A DNA stretch of 64,000 bases from Commensalibacter nepenthis (GCF_029953305.1 NZ_JASBAN010000002.1:1-64000), one strand, 5' to 3'. Counted from the stretch's first letter, positions 33,223 to 44,478 are shown. Notes: generated by a model not told the origin, from the letters alone. Program-made: numbers and translations.

Positions 33223-34890
33223 ATGAGCACCAATTTATTTCGTGATGTTATTATCAAAGCACCAACAGGAACTCAATTAACTGCTAAAAGTTGGCTAACT
33301 GAAGCCCCTTTGCGTATGTTAATGAATAATCTTGATCCTGATGTTGCTGAAAATCCTAAAGAATTAGTAGTATATGGTGGTATTGGTAGAGCCGCACGAA
33401 ACTGGGAATGTTTTGATAAAATCGTTGCTGTTCTTAAAGAGCTTAATGAAGATGAAACCCTGTTAATTCAATCGGGCAAACCTGTTGGTGTTTTTAAAAC
33501 ACATCGTAATGCCCCTCGTGTACTCATTGCAAATTCAAACCTTGTTCCGCATTGGGCAACATGGAAACATTTTAATGAGCTTGATGCCAAAGGACTGATG
33601 ATGTATGGACAAATGACTGCTGGCAGCTGGATTTACATTGGCAGCCAGGGAATTGTTCAAGGAACCTATGAAACCTTTGTTGAGGCAGGTCGCCAACATT
33701 ATCAAGGCAATTTAAAAGGGAAATGGATTTTAACCGCTGGACTTGGGGGTATGGGTGGGGCTCAACCTCTTGCGGCAACGTTTGCTGGTGCATGTTCTTT
33801 AACAATTGAATGTCAGCAAAATAGTATTGATTTTCGCCTGAGAACAAAATATGTCGATGAACAAGCCGTTGATCTGGATGATGCATTAAATCGTATTCAA
33901 AAATATACGCATGAAGGCAAAGCCGTTTCCATTGCCCTATGTGGCAATGCTGCCGATATATTACCCCAATTGGTTCGTCGTAATATTCGACCTGATATGG
34001 TCACAGATCAAACCAGCGCTCATGATCCTTTAAATGGCTATTTACCTAAAAATTGGACATGGGAAGAATATCGAAAAGAAGCGAAAACAAATCCCGATAA
34101 AGTCATCAAAGCAGCTAAACAATCTATGGCAGATCATGTCAAAGCCATGCTTGCATTTCAGAAAATGGGAATTCCGACGTTTGATTATGGTAATAATATT
34201 CGGCAAATGGCTTTTGAAGAAGGCGTTCAAAACGCATTTGATTTTCCAGGATTTGTGCCTGCTTATATTCGCCCTTTATTTTGTCAAGGTATTGGACCGT
34301 TTCGTTGGGTTGCTTTGTCTGGAGATCCAAAAGATATTTATAAAACAGACGCAAAAGTAAAAGAGCTTATTCCCGATGATGAACATTTACATCATTGGCT
34401 GGATATGGCCAAAGAAAGAATCCGTTTCCAAGGGCTACCCGCACGTATTTGTTGGGTCGGCTTGGGATTGCGTGCAAAATTAGGATTAGCCTTTAATGAA
34501 ATGGTTCGTTCTGGTGAGGTCAGCGCACCGATTGTTATTGGGCGTGACCATCTGGATTCCGGATCTGTTGCCAGTCCCAATCGAGAAACGGAATCTATGT
34601 GCGACGGCAGCGATGCTGTCTCTGACTGGCCATTATTAAATGCCTTATTAAATACGGCTGGCGGTGCAACATGGGTTTCTTTGCATCATGGCGGGGGTGT
34701 GGGTATGGGATTCTCTCAACATTCAGGTGTTGTTATTGTTTGTGATGGCACGGATGAAGCAGCGGAAAGAATTGCACGAGTATTACATAACGATCCTGCA
34801 ACAGGGGTAATGCGCCATGCAGATGCTGGCTACGAAATTGCGATTAAATGTGCAAAAGAAAAAAACTTAAACCTACCCATGGTTAAATAA
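33223..34890 (+). CDS. hutU: urocanate hydratase
   Basis: The 555-aa cytosolic enzyme converts urocanate to imidazolonepropionate, the second step of histidine breakdown, using tightly bound NAD+. Conserved blocks include [45 protein letters not shown]-type [40 protein letters not shown] and [20 protein letters not shown]. The length is normal for the family. It is the first gene of the operon with RBS AAGGGGTAAAGAAC, 36 bases ahead of hutH. Confidence 0.97.
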   Translation: MSTNLFRDVIIKAPTGTQLTAKSWLTEAPLRMLMNNLDPDVAENPKELVVYGGIGRAARNWECFDKIVAVLKELNEDETLLIQSGKPVGVFKTHRNAPRVLIANSNLVPHWATWKHFNELDAKGLMMYGQMTAGSWIYIGSQGIVQGTYETFVEAGRQHYQGNLKGKWILTAGLGGMGGAQPLAATFAGACSLTIECQQNSIDFRLRTKYVDEQAVDLDDALNRIQKYTHEGKAVSIALCGNAADILPQLVRRNIRPDMVTDQTSAHDPLNGYLPKNWTWEEYRKEAKTNPDKVIKAAKQSMADHVKAMLAFQKMGIPTFDYGNNIRQMAFEEGVQNAFDFPGFVPAYIRPLFCQGIGPFRWVALSGDPKDIYKTDAKVKELIPDDEHLHHWLDMAKERIRFQGLPARICWVGLGLRAKLGLAFNEMVRSGEVSAPIVIGRDHLDSGSVASPNRETESMCDGSDAVSDWPLLNALLNTAGGATWVSLHHGGGVGMGFSQHSGVVIVCDGTDEAAERIARVLHNDPATGVMRHADAGYEIAIKCAKEKNLNLPMVK

Positions 34891-34926
34891 TTTTATCAAT
34901 CCATTTAAATAGCTTAGGAAATTTTA

Positions 34927-36462
34927 ATGAAAACAATTGTTCTTTCTCCAGGAAATCTTAATTTATCAGAATTACGACATTGCTATGAAAACCCAGTTAA
35001 AATTGAATTAAATCAAACAGCCCATGACCTTATTCAAAAAAGCGTTGATTGTGTCAATAATATTACCAATACTCCTGACGCTGTTGCCTATGGGATTAAT
35101 ACAGGTTTTGGATTATTGGCCAGCCAACGCATTCCCAAACAAGATTTGCAAAAGCTACAACGATCCTTAGTTCTGTCCCACGCTGCAGGTGTTGGGAAAA
35201 ATTTAGACGATAACCTTGTGCGTATGATTATGATTTTAAAAATCAATAGCCTTTCCAGAGGTTTTTCAGGCATTCGCTTAAAGGTTATACAAGGATTGAT
35301 TGATTTATTAAATGCTGAAATTTATCCTTGTATTCCTGAAAAAGGATCAGTTGGCGCGTCTGGAGATTTAGCCCCTTTGGCTCATATGAGCTTGGTATTA
35401 ATTGGTGAAGGAACCGCAACCTATCAAGGGAACATCCTTTCTGGACAAGAAGCTCTAGCCAAAGCCAATTTAAAACCTATTATTTTAGAGGCAAAAGAAG
35501 GGTTGGCTCTTTTAAACGGTACACAAGTTTCAACTGCTTTTGCTTTAAAAGGGCTGTTCGATGCCGAGGATTTATTTGCCACAGCCATCGGATGTGGTGC
35601 ATTAAATGTCGAAACGTCCTTGGGATCAAGAAAACCTTTTGATCCTCGTGTTCATGAAATCAGAGGGCATAAAGGGCAAATTCTAGCAGCCCAATGCTAT
35701 CGCCATGTGTTAGGCGAAACAAGCGAAATCGCACAATCACATGAAAATTGCATCAAAGTCCAAGACCCTTATTCTTTACGTTGCCAACCACAAGTCATGG
35801 GAGCATGCCTAACACAATTATTAAACGCTGCTGATATTTTATTAACGGAATCAAATGCCGTTTCTGATAATCCATTAATTTTTACCGATAATGGGGATAT
35901 TATCTCAGGTGGGAATTTCCATGCAGAACCCGTTGCCATGGCAGCCGATAATATTGCATTGGCTTATGCAGAAATGGCAGCTTTGGCAGAGCGTCGAATT
36001 TCATTATTAATGGATACCCATATGTCCCAACTTCCTCCATTTTTAGTCAAGGATGCTGGGGTAAATTCTGGATTTATGATCGCACAGGTTACCGCTGCCG
36101 CATTAGCCAGTCAGATTAAAACTTTGGCCATGCCATCCAGTGTAGACAGCTCGCCAACCTCTGCAAATCAAGAAGATCATGTATCTATGGCACCCAATGC
36201 AGGACGTAGATTATGGGAAATGGCCGAAAATTTGCGATATATCCTAGCCATCGAATGGTTATCTGTATGTCAAGGATTGGATTTCAGGACAGGATTAAAG
36301 ACAACATCTATTCTTGAAAATCTAAGAAATAAATTACGTGAACATGTTTCGCATTATGAACAAGACCGTTTTTTTGCTCCAGATATCGAAAGAGCAAACC
36401 AATTAATTGCTGAAAGAGTGTTTTCTGTTATTTTACCACAGAATATTTTTGCAAGCTATTAA
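34927..36462 (+). CDS. hutH: histidine ammonia-lyase
   Basis: The 511-aa enzyme deaminates histidine to urocanate. The MIO cofactor forms from Ala-Ser-Gly at residues 144-146 in [14 protein letters not shown]. Other family blocks are [25 protein letters not shown] and [13 protein letters not shown]. Length and motifs are complete. It is the second gene of the hut operon; the permease gene follows 28 bases after its stop. Confidence 0.97.
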   Translation: MKTIVLSPGNLNLSELRHCYENPVKIELNQTAHDLIQKSVDCVNNITNTPDAVAYGINTGFGLLASQRIPKQDLQKLQRSLVLSHAAGVGKNLDDNLVRMIMILKINSLSRGFSGIRLKVIQGLIDLLNAEIYPCIPEKGSVGASGDLAPLAHMSLVLIGEGTATYQGNILSGQEALAKANLKPIILEAKEGLALLNGTQVSTAFALKGLFDAEDLFATAIGCGALNVETSLGSRKPFDPRVHEIRGHKGQILAAQCYRHVLGETSEIAQSHENCIKVQDPYSLRCQPQVMGACLTQLLNAADILLTESNAVSDNPLIFTDNGDIISGGNFHAEPVAMAADNIALAYAEMAALAERRISLLMDTHMSQLPPFLVKDAGVNSGFMIAQVTAAALASQIKTLAMPSSVDSSPTSANQEDHVSMAPNAGRRLWEMAENLRYILAIEWLSVCQGLDFRTGLKTTSILENLRNKLREHVSHYEQDRFFAPDIERANQLIAERVFSVILPQNIFASY

Positions 36463-36490
36463 TTTACATTTCCTCCAAAGGAGTCTTGTA

Positions 36491-37861
36491 TTGACACAAC
36501 ATGAATTAAAAAAAGGGCTAAGTAAACGGCATATTTTTTTCATTGCACTTGGTTCAGCAATAGGCACGGGTCTTTTTTACGGTTCCGCATCAGCAATTAA
36601 CCTTGCTGGTCCAAGTGTTTTATTTGCGTATTGTATCGCAGGGGCAGCTGTTTTTATGGTAATGCGTGCATTAGGTGAAATGGCACTGCAACACCCATCG
36701 GCTGGATCTTTTGGGTATTACGCAACACATTTTATCAGTCCTTTGGCGGGTTTTGTTACAGGATGGACATATGTTTTTGAAATGGCTTTGGTGTGCTTAA
36801 CAGACATCACTGCCTTTGCTGGTTACATGGATTTTTGGTACTCGGGTGTTTCATCATGGGTTTGGGCGTTAGGAATTACCCTAATTATTACGGGAATAAA
36901 CCTAGCGGCGGTTAAAATTTTTGGTGAATTAGAATTTTGGTTGTCCGCTATTAAAGTTCTTGCAATTGTTGCAATGATTGTTGCGGGTTCTGTTATTTTA
37001 ATTTTTGGGTTCCAATATTCGCACCATGCTTCTGTAGGACTACATAATTTATGGAGCAATGGCGGATGGATGCCAAATGGTTGGTTTGGGTTTATTGCAT
37101 GTTTCAGCGTCGTTGTGTTTGCCTTTGGAGGCATTGAAATTATTGGCTTAACGGCTATTGAAACCAAAGATGCAGATAGAAATATACCTAAATCCATCAA
37201 CACCATTCCCATGCGAATTTTACTCTTTTATCTTATGACGTTAACCATATTAATGTCTATTTATCCTTGGGATAAAATTGGTTTAGATGGCAGCCCATTC
37301 GTTACGATATTTAACAGTATCGGGATTAAATCCGCTGCCAATATTTTGAATATTGTTTGTATCACCGCAGCCATTTCCGCCATCAATAGTGATATGTATG
37401 GTGCAAGCCGAATGATGTATGGACTGGCACAAAAAGGAAGCGCACTAAAACAGCTTAACTATCTTTCTAAAAATGGAACACCAATCAGTGCCGTTTTAAT
37501 CATGTTTTTGGTCCTCATTATAGGCGTTGTCCTCAATTATTTCTATCATGAAGGGTTATTCTTTTTCATTGCAGCCATGGCAACATTTGCAACTGTTTTA
37601 GTATGGCTGATGATTTTACTTTCACAATTTTGTATGCGAATGAAATTAACCAAAGAAGAGGTTAAAAACCTTAAATATCCTGTACCATTCTGGCCTATTG
37701 CCCCTATCCTAACGATATTCTTTATGATGTTTGTGATCGTTGTGGTTGGTATCATTCCAGAAACGCGTGTTGCTCTTTATATCGGAATGGGATGGGTAGC
37801 CTGGTTAGTTGGATGTTATTACATAATCAAAATATTATATAAAAAGAACGCATCTATATAA
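36491..37861 (+). CDS. amino-acid permease of the hut operon (APC family)
   Basis: I take TTG 36491 as start because AAAGGAGTC precedes it at the right spacing. The longer frame from 36407 would overlap hutH. The product has 456 aa and about 12 transmembrane helices. It begins with [20 protein letters not shown], then [16 protein letters not shown], the AAT-family signature, and [20 protein letters not shown]. It is probably the proton-coupled histidine importer of this operon (HutT-like); the substrate is inferred from context. Confidence 0.88.
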   Translation: MTQHELKKGLSKRHIFFIALGSAIGTGLFYGSASAINLAGPSVLFAYCIAGAAVFMVMRALGEMALQHPSAGSFGYYATHFISPLAGFVTGWTYVFEMALVCLTDITAFAGYMDFWYSGVSSWVWALGITLIITGINLAAVKIFGELEFWLSAIKVLAIVAMIVAGSVILIFGFQYSHHASVGLHNLWSNGGWMPNGWFGFIACFSVVVFAFGGIEIIGLTAIETKDADRNIPKSINTIPMRILLFYLMTLTILMSIYPWDKIGLDGSPFVTIFNSIGIKSAANILNIVCITAAISAINSDMYGASRMMYGLAQKGSALKQLNYLSKNGTPISAVLIMFLVLIIGVVLNYFYHEGLFFFIAAMATFATVLVWLMILLSQFCMRMKLTKEEVKNLKYPVPFWPIAPILTIFFMMFVIVVVGIIPETRVALYIGMGWVAWLVGCYYIIKILYKKNASI

Positions 37862-37896
37862 TCTATTGATAATTATTTTTCTTAAAAGGAATAAAG

Positions 37897-38853
37897 ATGG
37901 CACATCATTTTTGGAAAGCAACAGAAAAAAATATTTGGAGTGGGCGCAATGATCGGGAGGAAGGCCCCTCTGCGTTACGACTATTTCAAATTATAAAGGT
38001 GGCCAAAAATTTCTTACCAAACCATTATTTACATCATATTGCATTCATGGGGTTTATGTGTGATGAAGGTGTTCGATTAAACAAAGGCAGAGTGGGGGCT
38101 GCCAATGCCCCCGATATCTTACGTAAATCTTTGGGGAATTTAGCCGCTCATACAATTCATCAAATTGTTGATTTTGGAAATATTCTTTTCAACCAAGATT
38201 TAAATACCAGCCAACAATATTTGGCACAATCAATTAAAGAATGTCAAAATCTAGAATTAAAAACTTTAGTTTTGGGAGGGGGGCATGAGACCGCTTATGG
38301 GCATGGACTTGGGATCTACCAAAGTCATATCGGAAAAAAAATTGGTATTATCAATTTTGATGCACATTTAGATTTACGCAACTCCTCTACAACCTCTTCT
38401 GGCACACCGTTTAAACAGCTGGCACATTTTTGCCAACAGCAAGATATTGAATTTAACTATCTATGTATCGGTGCCAGCTTGGCATCAAATACGCAATCCC
38501 TCTTGGAAACAGCTCATAAATTAAATGTACATATTATCTGGGATACAGAATGTCATTTTAATCGTTTAGATTTTATCCAAAAGCAATTACACGATTTTAT
38601 AAAAGCCGTTGATATAATTTATTTAACCATTGATTTAGACGTTTTACCCTTGAGTATTATGAGCGCTGTTTCAGCCCCAGCAGCCTATGGGGTAGATTTA
38701 TCTATTTTATTAACCCTTGCCGAAGAAATAAAAGCAACAAACAAGTTAAAAGCCGTTGATTTTGTTGAATTTAATCCAGATTTAGACAAAGATGGGTTAT
38801 GTGCAAGAGTAGCAGCACGATTTATTTGGCAAATCTTGTTTAACTGGAAATAA
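37897..38853 (+). CDS. hutG: formimidoylglutamase
   Basis: The 318-aa arginase/ureohydrolase-fold enzyme hydrolyses formiminoglutamate to glutamate and formamide, the last step here. Metal-binding motifs are seen: GGGHETAYGHG, NFDAHLDLRN, and the TIDLDVLPLSIMSAVSAPAA block with the paired Asp. RBS AAAAGGA is eight bases before ATG. The hydrolytic HutG route implies no HutF branch. Confidence 0.93.
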   Translation: MAHHFWKATEKNIWSGRNDREEGPSALRLFQIIKVAKNFLPNHYLHHIAFMGFMCDEGVRLNKGRVGAANAPDILRKSLGNLAAHTIHQIVDFGNILFNQDLNTSQQYLAQSIKECQNLELKTLVLGGGHETAYGHGLGIYQSHIGKKIGIINFDAHLDLRNSSTTSSGTPFKQLAHFCQQQDIEFNYLCIGASLASNTQSLLETAHKLNVHIIWDTECHFNRLDFIQKQLHDFIKAVDIIYLTIDLDVLPLSIMSAVSAPAAYGVDLSILLTLAEEIKATNKLKAVDFVEFNPDLDKDGLCARVAARFIWQILFNWK

Positions 38854-38863
38854 GGAATAAACC

Positions 38864-40075
38864 ATGAAAACTTTATGGAAAGATCTACATGCGATTACAA
38901 TGCGAGATGGTCGATATAACATTATTGAAGATGCCGCTATCTTGACAGAAGATGGTCTAATTATTTGGATTGGAAAAGCGCACGAAGTCCCTGATAGTGA
39001 TGCCCAACAAATCAGTTTGAATTATTGGTGGGTTACCCCTGGATTGATTGATTGCCATACACATCTTGTGTTTGCAGGTAGTCGCAGCGCAGAATTTGAA
39101 GAAAGACTTCACGGTATCAGCTATAGTGAAATCGCAGCCAAAGGAGGTGGAATCATCAGCACAGTAAATGCAACACGTCAAGCGACAGAACAAGAGTTGC
39201 TAAAACTGGCTTTAAAACGCATCGAATTCTTAATGAAAGACGGTGTTACCGCTATCGAAATTAAATCTGGATATGGATTAGATTTAAACAGTGAAAGAAA
39301 GATATTAACCGTTATTCAAAAGCTGAAAACACTATTACCCATTACTATTAAAGCTACTTGTTTAGCAGCTCATGATATTCCAATAGAATATAAAAATCGA
39401 TCGGACGAATATATTGATTATATTTGTGATGTAATGTTACCTTTATTTGCTTCTGAAAATCTGATTGATGCTGTGGATGCATTTTGTGAGCATATTGCAT
39501 TCTCCCCTCAACAAGTAGAAAAGGTTTTTCGTAAGGCACAGAAATTAAATTTACCTATTAAAATACATGCCGAACAACTTTCCTCTTTACATGGATCCTC
39601 ACTAGCAGCCAAATATCACGGATTATCCGCCGATCATTTGGAATATATGACCGAGCAAGACGTTATTGCAATGGCTCAATCTGATACAGTCGCTGTATTA
39701 TTGCCTGGAGCCTTTTATATGTTACGAGAGAAACAACTCCCCCCTATTCCGTCACTGCGTCAACATCACGTTAAAATAGCCCTATCTACAGATTTAAACC
39801 CAGGAACTTCTCCCATGCTCTCGGCAAGGTTGTTGTTAAACATGGCTTGTACTCTGTTTAAAATGACCCCAGAAGAAGCTTTGGCTGGTGTAACAATCAA
39901 TGCTGCACATGCATTAGCACTAAACCATCAGCATGGGAGCTTAGAGCAAAAAAAAATAGCCAATTTCGTAGCTTGGGATATCACACATCCAGCCGACTTA
40001 GCTTATTGGTTAGGAGGACAAATCAAAAATAAAATAATTGTAAATGGGAAAATTCTAGATGTAAAAGAAAAGTAA
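38864..40075 (+). CDS. hutI: imidazolonepropionase
   Basis: The 403-aa amidohydrolase-fold enzyme opens imidazolonepropionate to formiminoglutamate. The metal site H-x-H is in [20 protein letters not shown]. Further conserved pieces are [47 protein letters not shown] and [11 protein letters not shown]. It starts ten bases after hutG and closes the operon. The 120 bases after it hold no clear terminator. Confidence 0.95.
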   Translation: MKTLWKDLHAITMRDGRYNIIEDAAILTEDGLIIWIGKAHEVPDSDAQQISLNYWWVTPGLIDCHTHLVFAGSRSAEFEERLHGISYSEIAAKGGGIISTVNATRQATEQELLKLALKRIEFLMKDGVTAIEIKSGYGLDLNSERKILTVIQKLKTLLPITIKATCLAAHDIPIEYKNRSDEYIDYICDVMLPLFASENLIDAVDAFCEHIAFSPQQVEKVFRKAQKLNLPIKIHAEQLSSLHGSSLAAKYHGLSADHLEYMTEQDVIAMAQSDTVAVLLPGAFYMLREKQLPPIPSLRQHHVKIALSTDLNPGTSPMLSARLLLNMACTLFKMTPEEALAGVTINAAHALALNHQHGSLEQKKIANFVAWDITHPADLAYWLGGQIKNKIIVNGKILDVKEK

Positions 40076-40190
40076 TATTTCACGAAATACCGTTGATACA
40101 ACTTATAATTTTGATATACAACTTTCTCGATTAAAGTAAATTAATTTTCTCTTATTTACTTTTTATATCCAATGATTTTTGTCATTAATG

Positions 40191-40212
40191 GTCGAAAAAT
40201 GGTGTTATATGA
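40191..40212 (+). repeat. isolated iteron after the rep gene
   Basis: GTCGAAAAATGGTGTTATATGA matches the 22-bp iterons upstream of rep with two or three changes. It is in the same orientation on the plus strand and directly abuts the rep stop codon. Confidence 0.65.
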
Positions 40213-40213
40213 A

Positions 40214-40903
40214 TCATCTAATTTGCTGAAATGTAAAACTAAAGCCAATGATAACCCTACCATTTTTATGCTGTTTATATTTTACTACAATATCGGTAAG
40301 ATTATTAATTTGTATAATAGCTGCCTCTAAAACGCGTCTTTTAAACAGCTCCATTCGTTTATATTCATCCTGTTGAATACCTAATTGATTACGAAATTCT
40401 TGCAATTCAAAGATAGGTGTCTTCCCTAAACTCCTCCAAGCAATTAACATCTCATACAAACGTACAGCATATCGGCTGGATAATCTATTCACCTGTTTTA
40501 ATTCATAACTTGTAAAATGTTTTTCCAGGCGTGTAATTAATGGCACAACTGAAGGAGAAAATATTAGTTTAATAAGAGCCTCTTTTTCAACATATCGAAC
40601 CTCACTCACCCACCTTGATCTGACAAATTCTAAATTTCCTTTTTCATTTGTAAATTGATAACTAAATTGACGTTCAAATAAATTCTCTGAAGCTTGCTTC
40701 ATTACATAATAAGCCGTGTGTTTCTCTACATGGAAATGATTCATATAACTTGAAGCATGAACCGTTAACGCATTATCTGCATTAATCCCTCTACCTGTTT
40801 CTCTTGCCTCAACAATCGCTAATAAAATTAATCTTTGTTCAACTAAGTCAAGATCGTAGCTAGCATTAATTAATACATTATCTTTGACAATGATTTCCTT
40901 CAT
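40214..40903 (-). CDS. rep: Rep_3-family plasmid replication initiator
   Basis: The 229-aa protein has both winged-helix halves of Rep_3/RepB-type initiators: VLINASYDLDLVEQRLILLA at the N-terminus, VRYVEKEALIKLIFSPSVVP, FTSYELKQVNRLSSRYAVRL and YEMLIAWRSLGK. It is full length and starts with ATG. Iterons lie upstream (40969-41056) and one lies at the stop, the usual arrangement for iteron-controlled replication. It appears intact, unlike the other two rep genes in the window. Confidence 0.92.
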   Translation of the reverse strand: MKEIIVKDNVLINASYDLDLVEQRLILLAIVEARETGRGINADNALTVHASSYMNHFHVEKHTAYYVMKQASENLFERQFSYQFTNEKGNLEFVRSRWVSEVRYVEKEALIKLIFSPSVVPLITRLEKHFTSYELKQVNRLSSRYAVRLYEMLIAWRSLGKTPIFELQEFRNQLGIQQDEYKRMELFKRRVLEAAIIQINNLTDIVVKYKQHKNGRVIIGFSFTFQQIR

Positions 40904-40968
40904 ATTTCATAACACCACATAAGAATTCTTTACCCTATACAACCATTGTATATCTTTGGTGTCAATAG

Positions 40969-41056
40969 ATCGAAAAATGGTGTCATATAGGTCGAAAAAC
41001 GGTGTCATATAGGTCGAAAAATGGTGTCATATAGGTCGAAAAATGGTGTCATATAG
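40969..41056 (+). repeat. four tandem 22-bp iterons (probable plasmid origin)
   Basis: The unit GTCGAAAAATGGTGTCATATAG repeats four times head to tail at exactly 22-bp spacing. Unit 1 differs at one base (ATCG...) and unit 2 at one base (AAACGG). The array lies 65 bases upstream of the rep start. The 22-bp period is two helical turns, as in classic iteron origins. The AT-rich stretch at 41057-41140 could be the melting region. Confidence 0.88.
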
Positions 41057-41148
41057 ACGATATTATCATTGAAATACATAAACTTATTGAATAGTAAAAG
41101 TCTTTAAAAGTAATTAAAAGACTTAAAACATTTTGCCTGTGGATAAGT

Positions 41149-42018
41149 CTAACATTTACGCTTTGTATTAATTGCTATTGCTAACATACTCACAATAGCG
41201 AATGTAGCTGTTAATGATCTAAAACCTGAGTAATTTGCTTCAGTTATCTCAAGCCAAATATTTGCATTATGTACTAATGGAGAAAAAGAAGAATCTGTAA
41301 TAGCAGCAATTGGAATTTCTAATTCTTTTGCAAAGAAAACCAAATCTAGAGTTTTAGAAGCATAAGGTGTATAACTAATCGTCAATATAGCATCTTTTTG
41401 ACTAAGAAGTTCTATTTGATTTCGTGCAAGACCACCAGCATCATCAGCATATTCACATTTAATACCAGCTCGACGAAAAATATACGTCATATACATAATA
41501 ATTGAGTAAACACGCTCTGTACCTATTAAACAAATTGTTTCTGCATTTGCTAATAAATCTATCATTTTATCTAAATGCTTATAATTAATATTATGTTCTA
41601 AAATATTTAAAGATTGATGAGATGATTCTATAAAATTACTTAATAATTTTTTCTGATGAGCAGATTCATCACTTAAATCTTGATGATTAATATTATCAAT
41701 TCTTTCAGAGTAATCAGGCCAAAAACGACTTGCATGATCTCTAAAAATAGCTTGTAATTCTGAAAAACCGCTATAACCTAAATTTTTTGCAAAACGCACC
41801 AAAGCTGATGGCTGTACTTCTGCTGCTTTTGCAATTTCAGTAATTTTTCCAAAAGCAATTGTATAAGACGGTGTTGCTAATAGAAAATCTGCTATCTGAA
41901 CCAAACGTTTTGAAAAACCACTCTTTCGATCAAGAATTAATTGATGTAAACTATAATAATCATACGGTAATAATGTATTAATCTCATTATTTGTTTTATT
42001 CTCGAAAGTCTGTTCCAT
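41149..42018 (-). CDS. iolR: RpiR-family regulator, IolR-like
   Basis: The 289-aa protein has an N-terminal HTH_6 domain (about 30-105: LVQIADFLLATPSYTIAFGK, ITEIAKAAEVQPSALVRFAK, NLGYSGFSELQ) and a C-terminal SIS sugar-isomerase domain (about 140-270: AETICLIGTERVYSIIMYMT, DAILTISYTPYASKTLDLVF). The RDHASRFWPDYSERI segment after the HTH is typical of inositol-cluster RpiR regulators in alphaproteobacteria. It lies between rep and parA, 2.5 kb from the iol genes. It is probably their repressor; the symbol is tentative. Confidence 0.75.
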   Translation of the reverse strand: MEQTFENKTNNEINTLLPYDYYSLHQLILDRKSGFSKRLVQIADFLLATPSYTIAFGKITEIAKAAEVQPSALVRFAKNLGYSGFSELQAIFRDHASRFWPDYSERIDNINHQDLSDESAHQKKLLSNFIESSHQSLNILEHNINYKHLDKMIDLLANAETICLIGTERVYSIIMYMTYIFRRAGIKCEYADDAGGLARNQIELLSQKDAILTISYTPYASKTLDLVFFAKELEIPIAAITDSSFSPLVHNANIWLEITEANYSGFRSLTATFAIVSMLAIAINTKRKC

Positions 42019-42217
42019 AAAAAACCTATTTTAAAATATACCTGAAATTCTAAATATAAACTGATTATTCACTAAATTATATTTAAATAAAAAAATATTT
42101 CTAATTTACAAATCGTAATTTTATTATTAAAAGTAAATTTGAGCATTAAATTGTATTTTTAATCAATAAAGCGATCATTTTGCGCTTATATGTTAAAATA
42201 ATATTTTGGATTTTGTA

Positions 42218-43462
42218 ATGAATATATTAGATGATATCTCTGCCATTGGGCAAAGAATGAAACAAGAACAATTATCCTTAAAAGATTCAGTGATAGAAAC
42301 AACACAAATGCATGTTTCTGATGAACAAATTGATGGATTAGATCGTCTAATTTATAATCATTGTATGAATAAAAAAGCACTTGCTGATTTTTTTGGTAAA
42401 TCCAGAAATACATTTAGTAAAATTCTAACAGAATTAGAAAATAAAGAAATTATTGAAAAACCTATTTTGCAAAATAAAAATCATCTTTATACACGTTTTG
42501 ATATTCAATCTATTATGAATGAGCTAAAACAACCATGTTATAAAGATACATATGAAGCAAGAATTATCGTTACTGAAAATCATAAAGGCGGTACAGGTAA
42601 AAGCACAACAACCCTGACCTTAGCAACCGCAGCAGCCTTAGATCTTCATTTAAATGCACGTATATGTATTATAGACTCAGATCCACAGGGATCAATAGGT
42701 AATAACCTTATTCGTGCTGTCGATGAAGATGATGTCTTTTTAACCATTACAGATATTTTATTAAAAGAATATGAACCACAAGGCGAGTATGCACAATATA
42801 TCAAAGCAGGTTATTCAGAAGAAGCTATTATTTCTAAAATCCCATTTAGCACTCATTTACCCAATTTAGATGTTATTACAGCCTTTCCAACCGATGATCG
42901 TTTTACAGATACTTATTGGGGAATTAATAAAGAAGAAAGGCATAAATTACTTATTCGCTTTCGTGATGTTATCTTACCTATTTTAAAATCTCAGTATGAT
43001 TTAATTTTTATTGATACACCCCCACAAGATTCCCCAATTATTTGGTCTATCAATGAAGCTGCCGATGCTTTACTAGTTCCTATCACACCGCGTGAATATG
43101 ATTTTGCATCAACAACAAATTATATGTTAACCATTGCCGAAAGATTAAAACAGCTTCCTTCTCAAGGAAAAAATATTAAATGGTTTAAAGTGTTAGCCGT
43201 TAATGTTGATGATAAAAGTCAACATGAAACACGAACATTAGCAAAATTGGTAAGAACAGTTCAGGATAAATTTTTAACAACGAATATTAAACATTCAGAA
43301 GCCTTTGTAGTTTCGGCAGAAAAAGGAAGAACAATATTAGATATTAAAAAATCTGAAGAATTTTGTTCTTCTAAACAATTCGATATTGCGGAAATGTCTG
43401 TTTATTCAGTCTATCAACAATTTATCAATGAAATTAAAATGATTTCTTTAAAAAGTGAGTAA
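42218..43462 (+). CDS. parA: ParA partition ATPase (large, type Ia)
   Basis: I start at ATG 42218; TTG 42206 is also in frame. The product has 414 aa. The N-terminal 115 residues contain a winged-helix-like region (NKKALADFFGKSRNTFSKIL). The ATPase core follows with Walker A KGGTGKSTTTLTLATA at about 123, IIDSDPQGSIGNNLI, and Walker B LIFIDTPPQDSPI. The N-terminal DNA-binding extension marks type Ia ParA, which autoregulates. parB follows five bases later. This is the partition system of the intact replicon. Confidence 0.92.
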   Translation: MNILDDISAIGQRMKQEQLSLKDSVIETTQMHVSDEQIDGLDRLIYNHCMNKKALADFFGKSRNTFSKILTELENKEIIEKPILQNKNHLYTRFDIQSIMNELKQPCYKDTYEARIIVTENHKGGTGKSTTTLTLATAAALDLHLNARICIIDSDPQGSIGNNLIRAVDEDDVFLTITDILLKEYEPQGEYAQYIKAGYSEEAIISKIPFSTHLPNLDVITAFPTDDRFTDTYWGINKEERHKLLIRFRDVILPILKSQYDLIFIDTPPQDSPIIWSINEAADALLVPITPREYDFASTTNYMLTIAERLKQLPSQGKNIKWFKVLAVNVDDKSQHETRTLAKLVRTVQDKFLTTNIKHSEAFVVSAEKGRTILDIKKSEEFCSSKQFDIAEMSVYSVYQQFINEIKMISLKSE

Positions 43463-43467
43463 GATCA

Positions 43468-44478
43468 ATGTCTGAAATAGAAAGAGGAACGAATAAAAAT
43501 CTTTACATACATGGTCATAAAAGAACAAGTTTTGAACAAAAAAACAATTTATCTTCATTAAAAAAAACACTTCATTTTAAACGATCTTTTACATTTTCTA
43601 ATGGTCGAAAAGTAGAAGCCAAACACGTTATTATTCCAGGAAACAAGATTGTATCAAACACTGTCGTTCATACGATAAATCCACGAAATCAGACAGCTTT
43701 GGATCGTCAATCTGTGCGTGATATCATAGAACAAATTCGAGAGCGTGGTGTTGATAAAGAAGGCATTGCCATTCAACATCAAGATAAATATTATCTTATA
43801 GAAGGAAGTCGTCGTCGTTATTGCTGTATAGAAACACAACAAGATCTGCCTTTATGGGTAATCACTGATGAGTTAAATTCAAAAGAAATTTATGAGATTA
43901 TTAATGCATCACAAAGTAGTAAAAAATTCTCTTATCGTGAAGTTGGGAAACAATATTTAAAACAAATGCAAGAATTGGGATTTACAACCAATGATGATTT
44001 AGCTGCATATTTAAATACAAGCTCTGAAACAATAAGAAAACGTATTCAAGCAGCAAAAATTAATGAACACCTTATTCAAATTTTCCCCGATGCTGAGGGC
44101 ATACCGAATAGTTATTATTCAAAACTTGCTAAAATTGAAAAAGAAGCTGAAAAAAATAATTTAGATATTCCAACATTATGTCAACAATTACGATCAGAAG
44201 TTAATTTTGAGACTATTGAGACAATCGAAGAGCAACAACAATATTTAATTCATCATTTAACGATGCATGTTAAAAATATGATGAATCAAGAAAAGGAAAT
44301 TATTTGGGAAACAAGAGATCTGGTTACTTTTTCAAATAAAGATCAATATGCAAGGATTAGTCGAAATTCAAATGGTCGAAAAGTAAAATTTGAATTTAAT
44401 CGAATGAATATAAATACGATCAAAGAAATTGAACAAATGATTATTCATCATCTGAATAAAAAAGAAAAAGAACGTTAA
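43468..44478 (+). CDS. parB: ParB partition protein
   Basis: The 336-aa protein has a ParB/Sulfiredoxin-like N-domain (NRQSVRDIIEQIRERGVDK, IEGSRRRYCCIETQQDLPLW), with the GSRR motif corresponding to the CTP-binding GERR. A HTH follows (SYREVGKQYLKQMQELGFTT, DDLAAYLNTSSETIRKRIQA). The C-terminal domain is probably for dimerisation. NGRKV occurs near both ends, and its coding DNA shares AATGGTCGAAAAGTA in both places. It pairs with the adjacent ParA. Confidence 0.9.
   Translation: MSEIERGTNKNLYIHGHKRTSFEQKNNLSSLKKTLHFKRSFTFSNGRKVEAKHVIIPGNKIVSNTVVHTINPRNQTALDRQSVRDIIEQIRERGVDKEGIAIQHQDKYYLIEGSRRRYCCIETQQDLPLWVITDELNSKEIYEIINASQSSKKFSYREVGKQYLKQMQELGFTTNDDLAAYLNTSSETIRKRIQAAKINEHLIQIFPDAEGIPNSYYSKLAKIEKEAEKNNLDIPTLCQQLRSEVNFETIETIEEQQQYLIHHLTMHVKNMMNQEKEIIWETRDLVTFSNKDQYARISRNSNGRKVKFEFNRMNINTIKEIEQMIIHHLNKKEKER

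Noticed and set aside
36407..36490. Upstream start for the hut permease
   Set aside because: It overlaps the hutH 3' end and adds an atypical N-terminus; TTG 36491 has a good ribosome site.
40969..41056. Tandem 22-bp repeats as a CRISPR array
   Set aside because: The units are head to tail without spacers and lie upstream of a rep gene, so they are iterons.
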